Of a stretch of DNA of 16,553 bases, positions 7,386 through 15,650 are shown one piece after another. Under the pieces are notes generated by a model. It had not been told where the DNA came from. It ran no database searches and was given only the letters and a program-made list of their open reading frames with translations. Source of the DNA: Paludibacter sp. (GTDB taxonomy: Bacteria; Bacteroidota; Bacteroidia; Bacteroidales; Paludibacteraceae). The stretch is taken from contig JAUSNQ010000080.1 of assembly GCA_030655595.1 (NCBI GenBank), positions 1 through 16,553 of the forward strand, read 5' to 3'. The position numbers and the translations under genes are program-made. Position 1 is the stretch's first letter. The number at the start of each line of letters is the position of its first letter.

Positions 7386-8933
7386 ATGAGTATAGAATTA
7401 AGTGAACAGGAACTGTTCAGACGTGAGAGTCTCAATCGTTTACGTGAATTGGGAATCGATCCCTACCCTGCTGCGTTATATCCGGCAAATGCATATTCTA
7501 CCGATATCAAAGCAGAATTTAAGGATGAAGAATCGGGAAAACAGGTGTGTATTGCTGGTCGTTTGATGAGCCGCCGCATCATGGGAAAAGCATCTTTTGT
7601 TGAAATCATGGACTCGAAAGGTCGCATCCAGGCTTATGTGAGTCGCGATGATATCAATACCGAGGCACAACCCGAAATGTACAACATCGTTTTCAAAAAA
7701 TTATTGGATATCGGTGATTTTATCGGCATCAAAGGATATGTTTTCCGGACGCAAATGGGTGAAATTTCGGTTCATGCGCAGGAAGTGACTGTGCTTTCAA
7801 AATCATTGCGACCACTGCCTATCGTGAAATACAAAGATGGTGTGGCTTTCGATGCTTTTGAAGATCCGGAGCAACGGTACCGCCAACGCTATGTAGATTT
7901 GGTGGTGAACGAGGGTATCAAAGATATTTTCATCAAACGTACCAAGGTATATAATTCGATGCGCGAGTACTTCAATGCTGAAGGATATATCGAAGTGGAA
8001 ACGCCTGTACTGCAGTCTATTCCGGGTGGAGCAGCTGCCCGTCCGTTTACCACCCACCACAATGCATTGGATATTCCATTGTACCTGCGTATTGCCAATG
8101 AACTGTACCTGAAACGTTTGATTGTTGGTGGTTTCGAAGGGGTTTACGAGTTTTCGAAGAACTTCCGCAACGAAGGCATGGACCGCACACACAATCCTGA
8201 ATTCACAGCCATGGAAATTTATGTGGCCTACAAAGACTACAACTGGATGATGGAATTCACCGAAAAGATGGTGGAGAAGGTTTGTATGGATGTAAACGGA
8301 ACCACTGAAATTCAGTTGGGCGAAAAAACCATTTCATTCAAAACACCATTCAAACGGGTAACCATGATTGATGCCATCCTCGAACATACGGGCATTGACA
8401 TCAATGGCATGAACGAAGAGCAGTTGCGCGATGTATGCAAAAAATTGCACATCGAAACTGATAAATCAATGGGAAAAGTAAAAAAGATCGACGAAAACTT
8501 CGGCGAAAAATGTGAAGGCAAATACATCCAACCAACTATCATCACAGAATACCCAATTGAGATGAGTCCGTTGTGTAAACGCCACCGCGACAACCCGGAA
8601 CTGACTGAGCGATTCGAATTGATGGTCAACGGAAAGGAATTAGCCAATGCTTATTCAGAATTAAACGACCCGATTGATCAGCTGGAACGTTTTCAGGAAC
8701 AACTGAAACTAAGTGAGAAAGGCGATGACGAAGCCATGTCAATCGATATGGATTTCGTACGGTCACTCGAATATGGCATGCCTCCGACATCCGGCATGGG
8801 TATCGGCATGGATCGTTTGGTCATGTTGATGACCGGACAGCAAGCTATACAGGAAGTCCTGTTCTTCCCCCAAATGAAACCGATCCCAAATTCGGAAAGC
8901 ATTGAACCAAAGGAAGATAAAAAAGAACATTGA
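7386..8933 (+). CDS. lysS: Lysine--tRNA ligase (class II)
   Basis: 515 residues. It charges tRNA-Lys with lysine using ATP in the cytoplasm. Residues 50-150 form the OB-fold anticodon-binding domain (VCIAGRLMSRRIMGKASFVEI … GDFIGIKGYVFRTQMGE). The class II catalytic core follows: motif 1 around 195-220 (YFNAEGYIEVETPVLQ), motif 2 around 256-275 (FRNEGMDRTHNPEFTAMEIY) and motif 3 near 470 (GMGIGMDRLVMLM). Length is normal for bacterial LysRS, with a short charged C-terminal tail. It is the first gene of the lysS-gpsA-pgi run, an order I know from Bacteroidales, and has its own -7 box. Confidence 0.97.
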   Translation: MSIELSEQELFRRESLNRLRELGIDPYPAALYPANAYSTDIKAEFKDEESGKQVCIAGRLMSRRIMGKASFVEIMDSKGRIQAYVSRDDINTEAQPEMYNIVFKKLLDIGDFIGIKGYVFRTQMGEISVHAQEVTVLSKSLRPLPIVKYKDGVAFDAFEDPEQRYRQRYVDLVVNEGIKDIFIKRTKVYNSMREYFNAEGYIEVETPVLQSIPGGAAARPFTTHHNALDIPLYLRIANELYLKRLIVGGFEGVYEFSKNFRNEGMDRTHNPEFTAMEIYVAYKDYNWMMEFTEKMVEKVCMDVNGTTEIQLGEKTISFKTPFKRVTMIDAILEHTGIDINGMNEEQLRDVCKKLHIETDKSMGKVKKIDENFGEKCEGKYIQPTIITEYPIEMSPLCKRHRDNPELTERFELMVNGKELANAYSELNDPIDQLERFQEQLKLSEKGDDEAMSIDMDFVRSLEYGMPPTSGMGIGMDRLVMLMTGQQAIQEVLFFPQMKPIPNSESIEPKEDKKEH

Positions 8934-8935
8934 GA

Positions 8936-9010
8936 AGTAACAGGCAGAAAACGAAAAACCCTAATCGCATTCAGGAGTAACAGGAAGGAAACGAATGACC
9001 TTAATCGCAT
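8936..9010. repeat. Two 35-bp direct repeats after lysS
   Basis: AGTAACAGG-type units at 8936-8970 and 8976-9010, 40 bp apart, agree at 30 of 35 positions. Both end in TAATCGCAT. They start three bases after the lysS stop. Confidence 0.75.
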
Positions 9011-9042
9011 AAGCGATTTCGTCATGAGTTCCTTCCTGTTAC
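8977..9042. repeat. Long stem-loop between lysS and gpsA
   Basis: GTAACAGGAAGGAA (from 8977) pairs with TTCCTTCCTGTTAC (9029-9042). ATGAC/GTCAT continue the stem with a small bulge. AATCGC/GCGATT (9003-9008 with 9013-9018, loop ATAA) forms the tip. No T-run follows, so it is not a classic terminator on the plus strand. It could be a REP-like element or an mRNA-processing or stabilising structure. Confidence 0.75.
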
Positions 9043-9081
9043 GACCAAAATCATCATAATCATGTAATTCAATTTACAAAA

Positions 9082-10077
9082 ATGGCAGACAGACAAAGAA
9101 TAGCAATTTTAGGTGGAGGTAGTTGGGCAACAGCTATTGCCAAGATTTTGCTGAACAATGTGGATGAAATCAATTGGTACATGCGTAGGCAGGAACAAAT
9201 TGATGAATTCATCCGTCTGAGTAAAAATCCGTCATACCTCACCGGAGTTAAATTTGATACCGATCACATTCGATTTACGAGTAATATCAATCATGTTGTT
9301 GCCACATCCGACATCCTGATTTTCGCTACACCATCACCTTTTTTAAAACAACATTTGCGAAAATTGCACAGAAGAATTGATAAAAAAATTATCGTTTCTG
9401 CTATCAAAGGAATTGTTCCGGATGAAAACCTCATTATCACAGATTTCTTCGAACAAATATATCAGGTACAGAAAGACAATATTATCGTTTTAGCAGGTCC
9501 GTGCCATGCAGAAGAAGTTGCATTAGAAAGATTATCTTACCTGACATTAGCTTCAACATCGCGGGATAAAGCCAAAATGCTGGCTCAAAAGTTTGCGACT
9601 AGTTTCATCAAAACATCAACCAGTGAAGATGTGACGGGCATGGAATACGCATCTGTGATGAAGAATATATATTCGATTGCTGTCGGCATTTGTCACGGTT
9701 TGAAATATGGCGATAATTTCCAATCGGTACTCGTGTCGAATGCCATACAAGAAATCAATCGGTTTTGCAATGCTACCAATCCCATGTATCGCGACATCAA
9801 CGAATCTGCTTATTTAGGCGACTTATTGGTTACGGCCTATTCTAAATTCAGTCGCAACCGCCTGTTTGGAAACATGATAGGAAAAGGTTATTCGGTCAAA
9901 ACAGCCCAAATAGAAATGGAAATGATTGCCGAAGGATATTATGCCACCAAATGTATTTATGAAATCAATGAAAAGTACAAAGTGGATATGCCCATTGTGA
10001 ATACCGTTTATGACATCCTCTACAACAGGGCGTCACCGATATTAAAAATCAGAGAGTTAACAGACAAATTAAAATAA
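9082..10077 (+). CDS. gpsA: Glycerol-3-phosphate dehydrogenase [NAD(P)+]
   Basis: 331 residues. It reduces dihydroxyacetone phosphate to sn-glycerol 3-phosphate, the backbone for phospholipids, in the cytosol. The N-terminal Rossmann nucleotide-binding motif is GGGSWATA at residues 11-18. FATPSPFL and the SAIKGIV segment follow, as does the AGPCHAEEV motif (usually AGPSHAEE). In the C-terminal helical domain are the catalytic lysine region ASVMKNIYSIAVGICHGLKYGDN, the LGDLLVTAYSKFSRNR motif and the GK-rich loop. Length matches the family. It sits between lysS and pgi and is followed by pgi after 21 bp, so it is probably cotranscribed with pgi. Whether transcription from lysS reads through the hairpin at 8977-9042 is open. 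Confidence 0.96.
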   Translation: MADRQRIAILGGGSWATAIAKILLNNVDEINWYMRRQEQIDEFIRLSKNPSYLTGVKFDTDHIRFTSNINHVVATSDILIFATPSPFLKQHLRKLHRRIDKKIIVSAIKGIVPDENLIITDFFEQIYQVQKDNIIVLAGPCHAEEVALERLSYLTLASTSRDKAKMLAQKFATSFIKTSTSEDVTGMEYASVMKNIYSIAVGICHGLKYGDNFQSVLVSNAIQEINRFCNATNPMYRDINESAYLGDLLVTAYSKFSRNRLFGNMIGKGYSVKTAQIEMEMIAEGYYATKCIYEINEKYKVDMPIVNTVYDILYNRASPILKIRELTDKLK

Positions 10078-10098
10078 ATTTATACGAATTACTGGGGT

Positions 10099-11442
10099 AT
10101 GCAAAACATCAAATTAACAATCGACAAGGCTTTCGGATTTGTTTCAGAAGAAGCCGTTAAGAACTACAAAAGCAGTACGACTGAGGCTAATCAAGCGCTG
10201 CATCAGGGAAATGGTAAGGGAAATGATTTCCTGGGCTGGCTGAATCTTCCTACATCCATCGATGATGCACATTTAACTGATTTAGAAAACACGGCAAAAA
10301 TTCTCATCGACAATTGTGAAGTGGTCGTCGTGATTGGAATCGGAGGAAGTTATTTGGGAGCCAAAGCAGTCATTGATGCGTTATCTAACAGTTTCGACTG
10401 GTTAAAAACCAAAAGAAAAACACCTGTTGTCGTTTATGCAGGTCAAAATATCGGAGAAGATTATCTTTTTGAATTGCAGGAATTGTTGAAAGACAAAAAG
10501 TTCGGCATCATATCCATCTCGAAATCAGGAACAACTACAGAACCTGCGTTGGCTTTCCGTTTGTTGAAAACACAATTGGAAGAACAACAAGGAAAAGAAG
10601 CATCTAAAAAACTCATTGTTGCTGTGACTGACAAAGCCCGTGGTGCATTGCGTACTTTGGCTGTACAAGAAGGATACAAAACTTATGTGATTGAAGATAA
10701 TGTAGGCGGTCGCTATTCTGTCCTTTCTCCGGTTGGCTTATTGCCCATCGCGGTTGCTGGTTTCGATATCCGTCAGTTTGTGCAAGGTGCGGTTTCTATG
10801 GAAAAACTTTGTGGCACCGAAACTTCTTTTGAAGAAAACCTTGCTGCTCAATACGCTGCTGTGCGCAACGAACTGTACAAGTCAGGCAAGAAAATTGAGA
10901 TATTAGTCAACTACAACCCGAAATTGCACTTTGTTTCTGAATGGTGGAAACAATTGTATGGGGAAAGTGAAGGCAAAGACAATTTGGGTATTTTCCCGGC
11001 TGCAGTCGATTTCACAACCGATTTACATTCCATGGGGCAATGGATTCAGGAAGGTGAAAGAACTATCTTCGAAACGGTCATTTCTGTCCAGGAGAGCAAT
11101 CACAAAGTATTGGTTCCAAGTGACAAAGCTGATCTTGACGGATTGAACTTCTTAGCAGGAAAACGCGTTGATGAAGTCAACAAAATGGCGGAACTCGGTA
11201 CGTTGTTAGCGCATTTAGATGGAGGCGTACCTAATCTGAAAATTGAATTGCCAAAACTGAATGAATTTTACTTGGGTCAGTTGTTGTACTTCTTCGAAAA
11301 AGCATGTGGAATCAGCGGTTACATCTTAGGTGTAAATCCATTCGACCAGCCAGGTGTGGAAGCGTATAAAAAGAATATGTTTGCTTTGCTGGAAAAACCA
11401 GGGTTTGAAGAAGCGACTAAGGCGATTAAAGCACGGTTGTAA
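10099..11442 (+). CDS. pgi: Glucose-6-phosphate isomerase
   Basis: 447 residues, the short form common in Bacteroidetes and Firmicutes. It interconverts glucose 6-phosphate and fructose 6-phosphate in glycolysis and gluconeogenesis. Two SIS sugar-phosphate domains are visible: [17 protein letters not shown] near 78-95, [13 protein letters not shown] near 138-150 and the PGI signature [16 protein letters not shown] near 203. Catalytic-region segments are [14 protein letters not shown] (near 290), [11 protein letters not shown] and the [12 protein letters not shown] lysine near 430. It follows gpsA by 21 bp. Its last 21 bases (11422-11442) are the first part of a 168-bp sequence repeated 4 kb away. 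The C-terminus KAIKARL is normal in kind, so this copy is the functional gene end. Confidence 0.97.
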   Translation: MQNIKLTIDKAFGFVSEEAVKNYKSSTTEANQALHQGNGKGNDFLGWLNLPTSIDDAHLTDLENTAKILIDNCEVVVVIGIGGSYLGAKAVIDALSNSFDWLKTKRKTPVVVYAGQNIGEDYLFELQELLKDKKFGIISISKSGTTTEPALAFRLLKTQLEEQQGKEASKKLIVAVTDKARGALRTLAVQEGYKTYVIEDNVGGRYSVLSPVGLLPIAVAGFDIRQFVQGAVSMEKLCGTETSFEENLAAQYAAVRNELYKSGKKIEILVNYNPKLHFVSEWWKQLYGESEGKDNLGIFPAAVDFTTDLHSMGQWIQEGERTIFETVISVQESNHKVLVPSDKADLDGLNFLAGKRVDEVNKMAELGTLLAHLDGGVPNLKIELPKLNEFYLGQLLYFFEKACGISGYILGVNPFDQPGVEAYKKNMFALLEKPGFEEATKAIKARL

Positions 11443-11589
11443 TTTTTTTAAAACATATAAGTCATATAAGGAACATATAAGTTTAAGACTAAAACTGCGG
11501 TCATTCAATTAAAGAATATGCCGGAGTTTTTAGTTTTTCAGAAAGGAACAAACTTATATGTTCCTTATATGACTTATATGGTAAAAAAA
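11422..11589. repeat. 168-bp palindromic repeat, copy 1 (includes the pgi 3' end)
   Basis: The sequence from the last 21 bases of pgi to the A-run before the response-regulator stop recurs at 15480-15647 with six substitutions and no gaps. Beyond the pgi end it is one large hairpin: perfect 31-bp outer arms (11454-11484 with 11550-11580), each with three CATATAAG words, an inner stem (11488-11500 with 11521-11534) and a 20-nt loop. T/A runs flank both ends, so on either strand it resembles a terminator. It lies between convergent genes (pgi and the regulator) and could end both transcripts. No transposase gene is present. Confidence 0.92.
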
Positions 11590-11593
11590 GACA

Positions 11594-12277
11594 TCACTCT
11601 CCCCGAAAACGATACCCAATCCCCGACTCCGTAATGAGGTATTTAGGCTTTGAGGGATTCTCTTCAATTTTTCTTCTCAACTGGGCAACAAAAACCCGCA
11701 GGTATTGAGGCTGATCGGCGTAATGATGTCCCCAGACTTCTTTTAAAATAAAAGAATGGGTCAGCACCCTGTCTTCATTCTTTGCCAAAAGCGCCAATAA
11801 CGAAAATTCGGTAGAAGTCAGTTTGACAATTTCATCTTTGACCAATACCAAATGTCTTGCAAGGTCAATTTTTAGATTCCCAAAAACAAGGACAGCCTCT
11901 TGTTCTCCTTCTGTTTTACGATTGGCTGCCCTGATGCGTGCCAATAACTCACCGGTTCTGAAAGGCTTGGTTAGATAATCGTTGGCCCCGTTATCAAGTG
12001 CACGAACAATATCTTCTTCCGAATTCCTGACAGACAAAATAATGATTGGATGCGTATACCATTCCCTCAATTTTACCAAAACATCCAAACCATCGGCATC
12101 CGGTAATCCGAGATCAAGAATGATCACCGAAGGACTTAATGATGCGGCAAGCACATATCCCTCTTTAGCTGTTGCAGCTTCGAATATCTTATACCCGCTG
12201 GCCGACAATGTAATTTCCAATAATCTTCTTATTTGAACTTCATCATCAATGATTAATATTTTTTCCAACTGATTCAT
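11594..12277 (-). CDS. KdpE-like OmpR-family response regulator
   Basis: 227 residues. The receiver domain spans 1-118, with acidic pair D11/D12, phosphoacceptor D55 (IILDLGLPDADG), S82 and K104 (LTKPF). A winged-helix OmpR/PhoB DNA-binding domain spans about 130-225 (LTSTEFSLLALLAKN … YLRVFVAQLRRKIE … GIGYRF). The overall pattern (GADDYLTKPF variant, HYADQPQYLRVFVAQLR) is that of KdpE, the regulator of high-affinity potassium uptake. It overlaps the upstream kinase gene by 4 bp (ATGA), so the two are translationally coupled. No kdpFABC genes are in the window. The nearby potassium gene is trkH, which makes trkH a plausible target (inference). The 168-bp hairpin begins 4 bp after its stop. 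Confidence 0.9.
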   Translation of the reverse strand: MNQLEKILIIDDEVQIRRLLEITLSASGYKIFEAATAKEGYVLAASLSPSVIILDLGLPDADGLDVLVKLREWYTHPIIILSVRNSEEDIVRALDNGANDYLTKPFRTGELLARIRAANRKTEGEQEAVLVFGNLKIDLARHLVLVKDEIVKLTSTEFSLLALLAKNEDRVLTHSFILKEVWGHHYADQPQYLRVFVAQLRRKIEENPSKPKYLITESGIGYRFRGE

Positions 12278-13674
12278 GATAACTTTTCAATATAATTAAT
12301 GTTTGATATCTCAACAGGTATTTCTATTTCAAATACCGCTCCTTGCGATGGATGATTATACACAATGACCTGCCCTTTATGCGCTTCAATAAAACCCTTT
12401 ACAATAGACAAACCCAATCCTGTGCCACCTGTTTTGACCGACTTTCCCCGATAAAACTTATCAAAAACATGTTCAATATTGTCGGGAGAAAAACCTGCAC
12501 CCTGATCGGTCAGTTTGATTTTCAGGACATCTCCTGATAAATAGATATCCATGAGAATATCAGTATTTTGTGGAACATATTGCGTGATGTTCAATAGCAG
12601 GTTGTGCATGGCTTGTTCAATCAATCCAAAATCGATTTTAACCATCGGCAAATCGTCGGGGATATTGACAATCAGATTGTAATGCTGTAGTTCGTGTTTT
12701 AAAGTATTCGTAACTTTGTCGATTAAATCATGAAAATCGTACCAGTTCGTTCTGAGCGTGAGGTGCCCCGATTCAAGTCTTGATATGTTCAACAAATTCT
12801 CTATCAGCTGATTCAACCGTATCGAAGCGATATTTATCTCGGCTAAAAGCTGCTGTTGAATCTCTACAGCATACTCTTCAGACATCAATGTATCCGTCGC
12901 CCCCAGAATAGTAGTTACAGGAATTCTGAACTCGTGCGAAATAGAATTAAACAAAGTCTTGTAAAGTTTATCCGACTCGTCTAATATAAATGCTTTTTGT
13001 GCAATGCTATTCAACATCTCCCGTTCAAATCTTCCGGAAATCTGACTGAGATAAGCTTCCCAGAATTGCATCTCATCTTCGGTAAATTTATTCTGATGTT
13101 GCAGAACAATCATGCCTGTTTTCATATGACTTCCCATCATCGGATAATATGTATATCTATTATCCTGATAAACATCAGGGATATCCTCCAAAAGAAAAAC
13201 AAACGAATCAACATGAAAATACTTTTTGATACCACTGACAATCATTTTTTTCAATTCGTCAACATCATTTTCCTCCAGCAGACTCTTGGTTAACTGGTAC
13301 AAAGCCTGTGTACGTTCTTCCCTCAACCTGATGATTGATTCCCTGTGACGCACCTGTGAGGTTAATACACCATTCAATAAAGCAACGATAAAAAACATGA
13401 CAAACATCAACAAATCCTCCGTAATGTCAATATGCAGGGTATAATGAGGAGGAATGAAAAAGAAATTCCATGTCAGCGCACTCAGTGTAGAAGCAAGCAA
13501 CACAGGTCCGGTTCCGTAAATAAATGCAAGGATAGAAACAACAAAAAGTAAAACAAAAGACAAAACACGATAACCAACAAAATCGCGGATAAAGTAACAT
13601 ATCATTGCTGATAATACTACAATTAACACAACAAAGAGATATTCATACCATGGTGAAACAAACTGTTTTTTCAT
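12274..13674 (-). CDS. Short KdpD-like sensor histidine kinase
   Basis: 466 residues from ATG 13674 (MKKQFVSPWYEYLF). The frame is open to 13731, but the later ATG starts right before the first membrane helix. The DUF4118 membrane module spans about 10-105 with four helices and the KdpD signature LTWNFFFIPPHYTLHI. A GAF-like region spans about 125-220. The HisKA domain has phosphoacceptor H247 (SISHEFRIPVT). The HATPase has an N box (HNLLLNI), a G1 box (DQGAGFSP) and a G2 box (GGTGLGLSIVKGF). The N-terminal KdpD and USP domains of E. coli KdpD (roughly 380 residues) are absent. That reduced form occurs elsewhere, but here there is no separate KdpD-N protein nearby. It overlaps the regulator gene by ATGA and has its own promoter box 98 bp from trkH. 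Confidence 0.9.
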   Translation of the reverse strand: MKKQFVSPWYEYLFVVLIVVLSAMICYFIRDFVGYRVLSFVLLFVVSILAFIYGTGPVLLASTLSALTWNFFFIPPHYTLHIDITEDLLMFVMFFIVALLNGVLTSQVRHRESIIRLREERTQALYQLTKSLLEENDVDELKKMIVSGIKKYFHVDSFVFLLEDIPDVYQDNRYTYYPMMGSHMKTGMIVLQHQNKFTEDEMQFWEAYLSQISGRFEREMLNSIAQKAFILDESDKLYKTLFNSISHEFRIPVTTILGATDTLMSEEYAVEIQQQLLAEINIASIRLNQLIENLLNISRLESGHLTLRTNWYDFHDLIDKVTNTLKHELQHYNLIVNIPDDLPMVKIDFGLIEQAMHNLLLNITQYVPQNTDILMDIYLSGDVLKIKLTDQGAGFSPDNIEHVFDKFYRGKSVKTGGTGLGLSIVKGFIEAHKGQVIVYNHPSQGAVFEIEIPVEISNINYIEKLS

Positions 13675-13701
13675 TTTCTTACCTTTGGTGTTATTTTCAT
13701 A

Positions 13702-13732
13702 CAAAAATACATGAAATATAATACTAAGCAAT
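13702..13732 (-). promoter_or_regulatory. Promoter for the kinase-regulator pair
   Basis: Minus strand TATTTTTG at 13709-13702 fits the -7 consensus TAnnTTTG. ATTG at 13732-13729 lies exactly 19 bp upstream, one base off the -33 TTTG. This suggests transcription independent of trkH and supports the kinase start at 13674 (about 28 bp downstream) over 13731. Confidence 0.55.
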
Positions 13733-13772
13733 CGGCTTATAACATTTTATTGTAATCCCATTCAATTGATAA

Positions 13773-15347
13773 TTATGGCATTTTAGGATTTGCACCCAAA
13801 AATGCAAAGCGGAAAAGAGCTAAAACCGGAAACACTTCCAATCTCCCCAACCACATTTGCAGAATATAAATAATTTCAATAACCGGATGCATCCCGGGGT
13901 CAGTAATACCGACAGAAAGTCCGACTGTAGCCTGAGCAGAAACCGATTCAAACAGCGCATCAAAAAAAGTAAATTGTTCAGGCAAAAAGAAAGTTGATAT
14001 AAATGTTGATAATAAAATGATAAACAGGAATATCAGTACAAAAATACCTGTATTATTCAACTCCTCATTGATTTCATCAGGCATCATTACTTTTTGATCA
14101 AATTTCATCGTTTTAATCGTATGGGAAGAAAAAAAAGTTTTTTTGATGTGCCAACGAATACCTTTCAGGATAAATACAGCACGGTAGATTTTAATTCCTC
14201 CGACCGTACCTCCCCAGGCGCCTCCGATAATCATAGCTCCAAAAATTATCATCAGAAAAGAGCGATTGTCCCACTGGTGAATATTTGACGTTTGCCACCC
14301 TGTAGTAGAAATTGCACTTACATACTGGAATACACCTTCCCTAAACGGATCCTGAACCGAATCGGAGAAAGACAACAGCAATGAAAGAATCAGACCGCCG
14401 AAAAAGAAACATATCAACAAAGATCTGGTCTGAATATCTTTCCAGATTTCGTTTAACTTCCCGTTGTAAAAGATCCGGAAATAAAATGGCAGTGAAAAAG
14501 AACCGAGCATCATGGGTAAAATATGCAATGCTTCCATAGCTATAGAATTATATTCGGCAATACTATTATCCAAAGTACTGAAGCCACCGGTTGACAACCC
14601 GCACATGGCATGATTAATAGCATCGAAAATATTATCTGTCAGCGGATAATGGGGTAATAGTAACCATGTTCCGACAATTAGATACAGCATGGTAATTCCG
14701 GTGATGATCGCATATGATTTCCAGATGCTTTTCGCGGTGTCAATGACTTTATTGCGTAGGTTGATTCCCGTCGATTCAGAACGATACAGTAATTTCAAAC
14801 TTCTGCCGGAAGTATGTTTTACCATAACCAATGCCAACACGATAAAACCTGCACCGCCAACCCATTGTGCAAATGAACGATAAAATAACAGTGTCTTTCC
14901 AATTGACGGTTCATGCACAGACATCGTCAATCCCGTTGTAGTAAACGCACTCATGCTTTCGAACAAACAATGAAGCGGATTTCTGAAATAAAGAATACTT
15001 GAAGCATAGTCGGCATCTACGGGAACAAAAGATTGGAGGACTTCGAAAGGAGTGATGTAAGAGATAACCAAAAACGGCAAACCGCCTAATACGGTCATAA
15101 ACAACCAACCTGTAGCAGCAATAACATACCCATGATTGTACTGAGGTTCAATTGCTTTGCGAAACAAATAATGAATTCCTTTGCCAAAAAGGAATGAAAA
15201 CACAGCTGTAATCAGAAATCCTAGTGATGAATACCATTCACCGTAAATGAGCCCGACAAATACAGGAACAATGAGAATAAATCCCATCAGGGAGAGTAAA
15301 TTCCCTAATTCTTTTAAAACAATCTGGTAAGATCTGTTATACTTCAT
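13773..15347 (-). CDS. trkH: TrkH-family potassium uptake channel subunit
   Basis: 524 residues from ATG 15347 (MKYNRSYQIV). An AAAGGA ribosome-binding site at 15356-15361, 8 nt upstream, favours this over the ATG at 15377. It is an integral membrane protein with about ten hydrophobic segments. The four selectivity-filter loops of the SKT family are all visible: SAFTTTGLTMS, CGLSTGGFSTL, SAISTTGWQTS and SAQATVGLSVG. It lets potassium enter the cell and normally needs the cytosolic TrkA (RCK) subunit, which is not in this window. It sits upstream of a KdpD/KdpE-like pair on the same strand, 98 bp away. This arrangement suggests a joint potassium/turgor module, though KdpDE usually serves kdpFABC. 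Confidence 0.94.
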   Translation of the reverse strand: MKYNRSYQIVLKELGNLLSLMGFILIVPVFVGLIYGEWYSSLGFLITAVFSFLFGKGIHYLFRKAIEPQYNHGYVIAATGWLFMTVLGGLPFLVISYITPFEVLQSFVPVDADYASSILYFRNPLHCLFESMSAFTTTGLTMSVHEPSIGKTLLFYRSFAQWVGGAGFIVLALVMVKHTSGRSLKLLYRSESTGINLRNKVIDTAKSIWKSYAIITGITMLYLIVGTWLLLPHYPLTDNIFDAINHAMCGLSTGGFSTLDNSIAEYNSIAMEALHILPMMLGSFSLPFYFRIFYNGKLNEIWKDIQTRSLLICFFFGGLILSLLLSFSDSVQDPFREGVFQYVSAISTTGWQTSNIHQWDNRSFLMIIFGAMIIGGAWGGTVGGIKIYRAVFILKGIRWHIKKTFFSSHTIKTMKFDQKVMMPDEINEELNNTGIFVLIFLFIILLSTFISTFFLPEQFTFFDALFESVSAQATVGLSVGITDPGMHPVIEIIYILQMWLGRLEVFPVLALFRFAFLGANPKMP

Positions 15348-15372
15348 AATTTCAATCCTTTTACACTTGCTG

Positions 15373-15391
15373 AACACGCGTATAACGTGTT
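15373..15391. promoter_or_regulatory. Palindrome in the trkH leader
   Basis: AACACG (15373-15378) and CGTGTT (15386-15391) form a 6-bp inverted repeat with a 7-nt spacer. It sits between the -7 box at 15404-15411 and the trkH start, where an operator or a 5' leader hairpin would be expected. Confidence 0.35.
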
Positions 15392-15403
15392 ATTATTTGA
15401 TTG

Positions 15404-15411
15404 CAAATGTA
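15404..15411 (-). promoter_or_regulatory. -7 box for trkH
   Basis: On the minus strand this reads TACATTTG, matching TAnnTTTG, about 57 bp before ATG 15347. No convincing -33 TTTG lies at 19-21 bp. It marks the promoter end of the potassium block, about 70 bp from repeat copy 2. Confidence 0.5.
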
Positions 15412-15479
15412 ATTTTGAAATTATAAAGATTTTATAAAGAAACTTGTTACAAACGTAAAGATAATATTACAGAAGATGT

Positions 15480-15647
15480 GCGATTAAAGCAAGGTTGTAA
15501 TTTTTTTAAAACATATAAGTCATATAAGGAACATATAAGTTCAAGACTAAAACTCCGGTCATTCAATTAAAGAATATGCCAGAGTTTTTAGTTTTTTAGA
15601 AAGGAAAAAACTTATATGTTCCTTATATGACTTATATGGTAAAAAAA
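15480..15647. repeat. 168-bp palindromic repeat, copy 2
   Basis: Direct copy of 11422-11589 with six substitutions and no gaps. It opens with 21 bases matching the pgi 3' end at 20 of 21, here without any pgi gene. Outer arms lie at 15512-15542 and 15608-15638. It lies between the trkH promoter region and the M23 peptidase stop (15651). On the minus strand it directly follows the peptidase gene as a probable terminator. Together with the trkH leader it fills the 303-bp gap between these genes. Confidence 0.92.
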
Positions 15648-15650
15648 ATC

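Noticed and set aside
13675..13731. Upstream ATG at 13731 as the kinase start
   Set aside because: The extra 19 residues overlap the promoter box at 13702-13709 and add nothing typical of the family. ATG 13674 precedes the first membrane helix directly.
11422..15647. A composite transposon or insertion sequence bounded by the 168-bp repeats
   Set aside because: There is no transposase or integrase between them, and no target-site duplication outside the repeats that I can see. The pgi end inside both copies fits junction duplication better. Kept as a finding, not called a mobile element.
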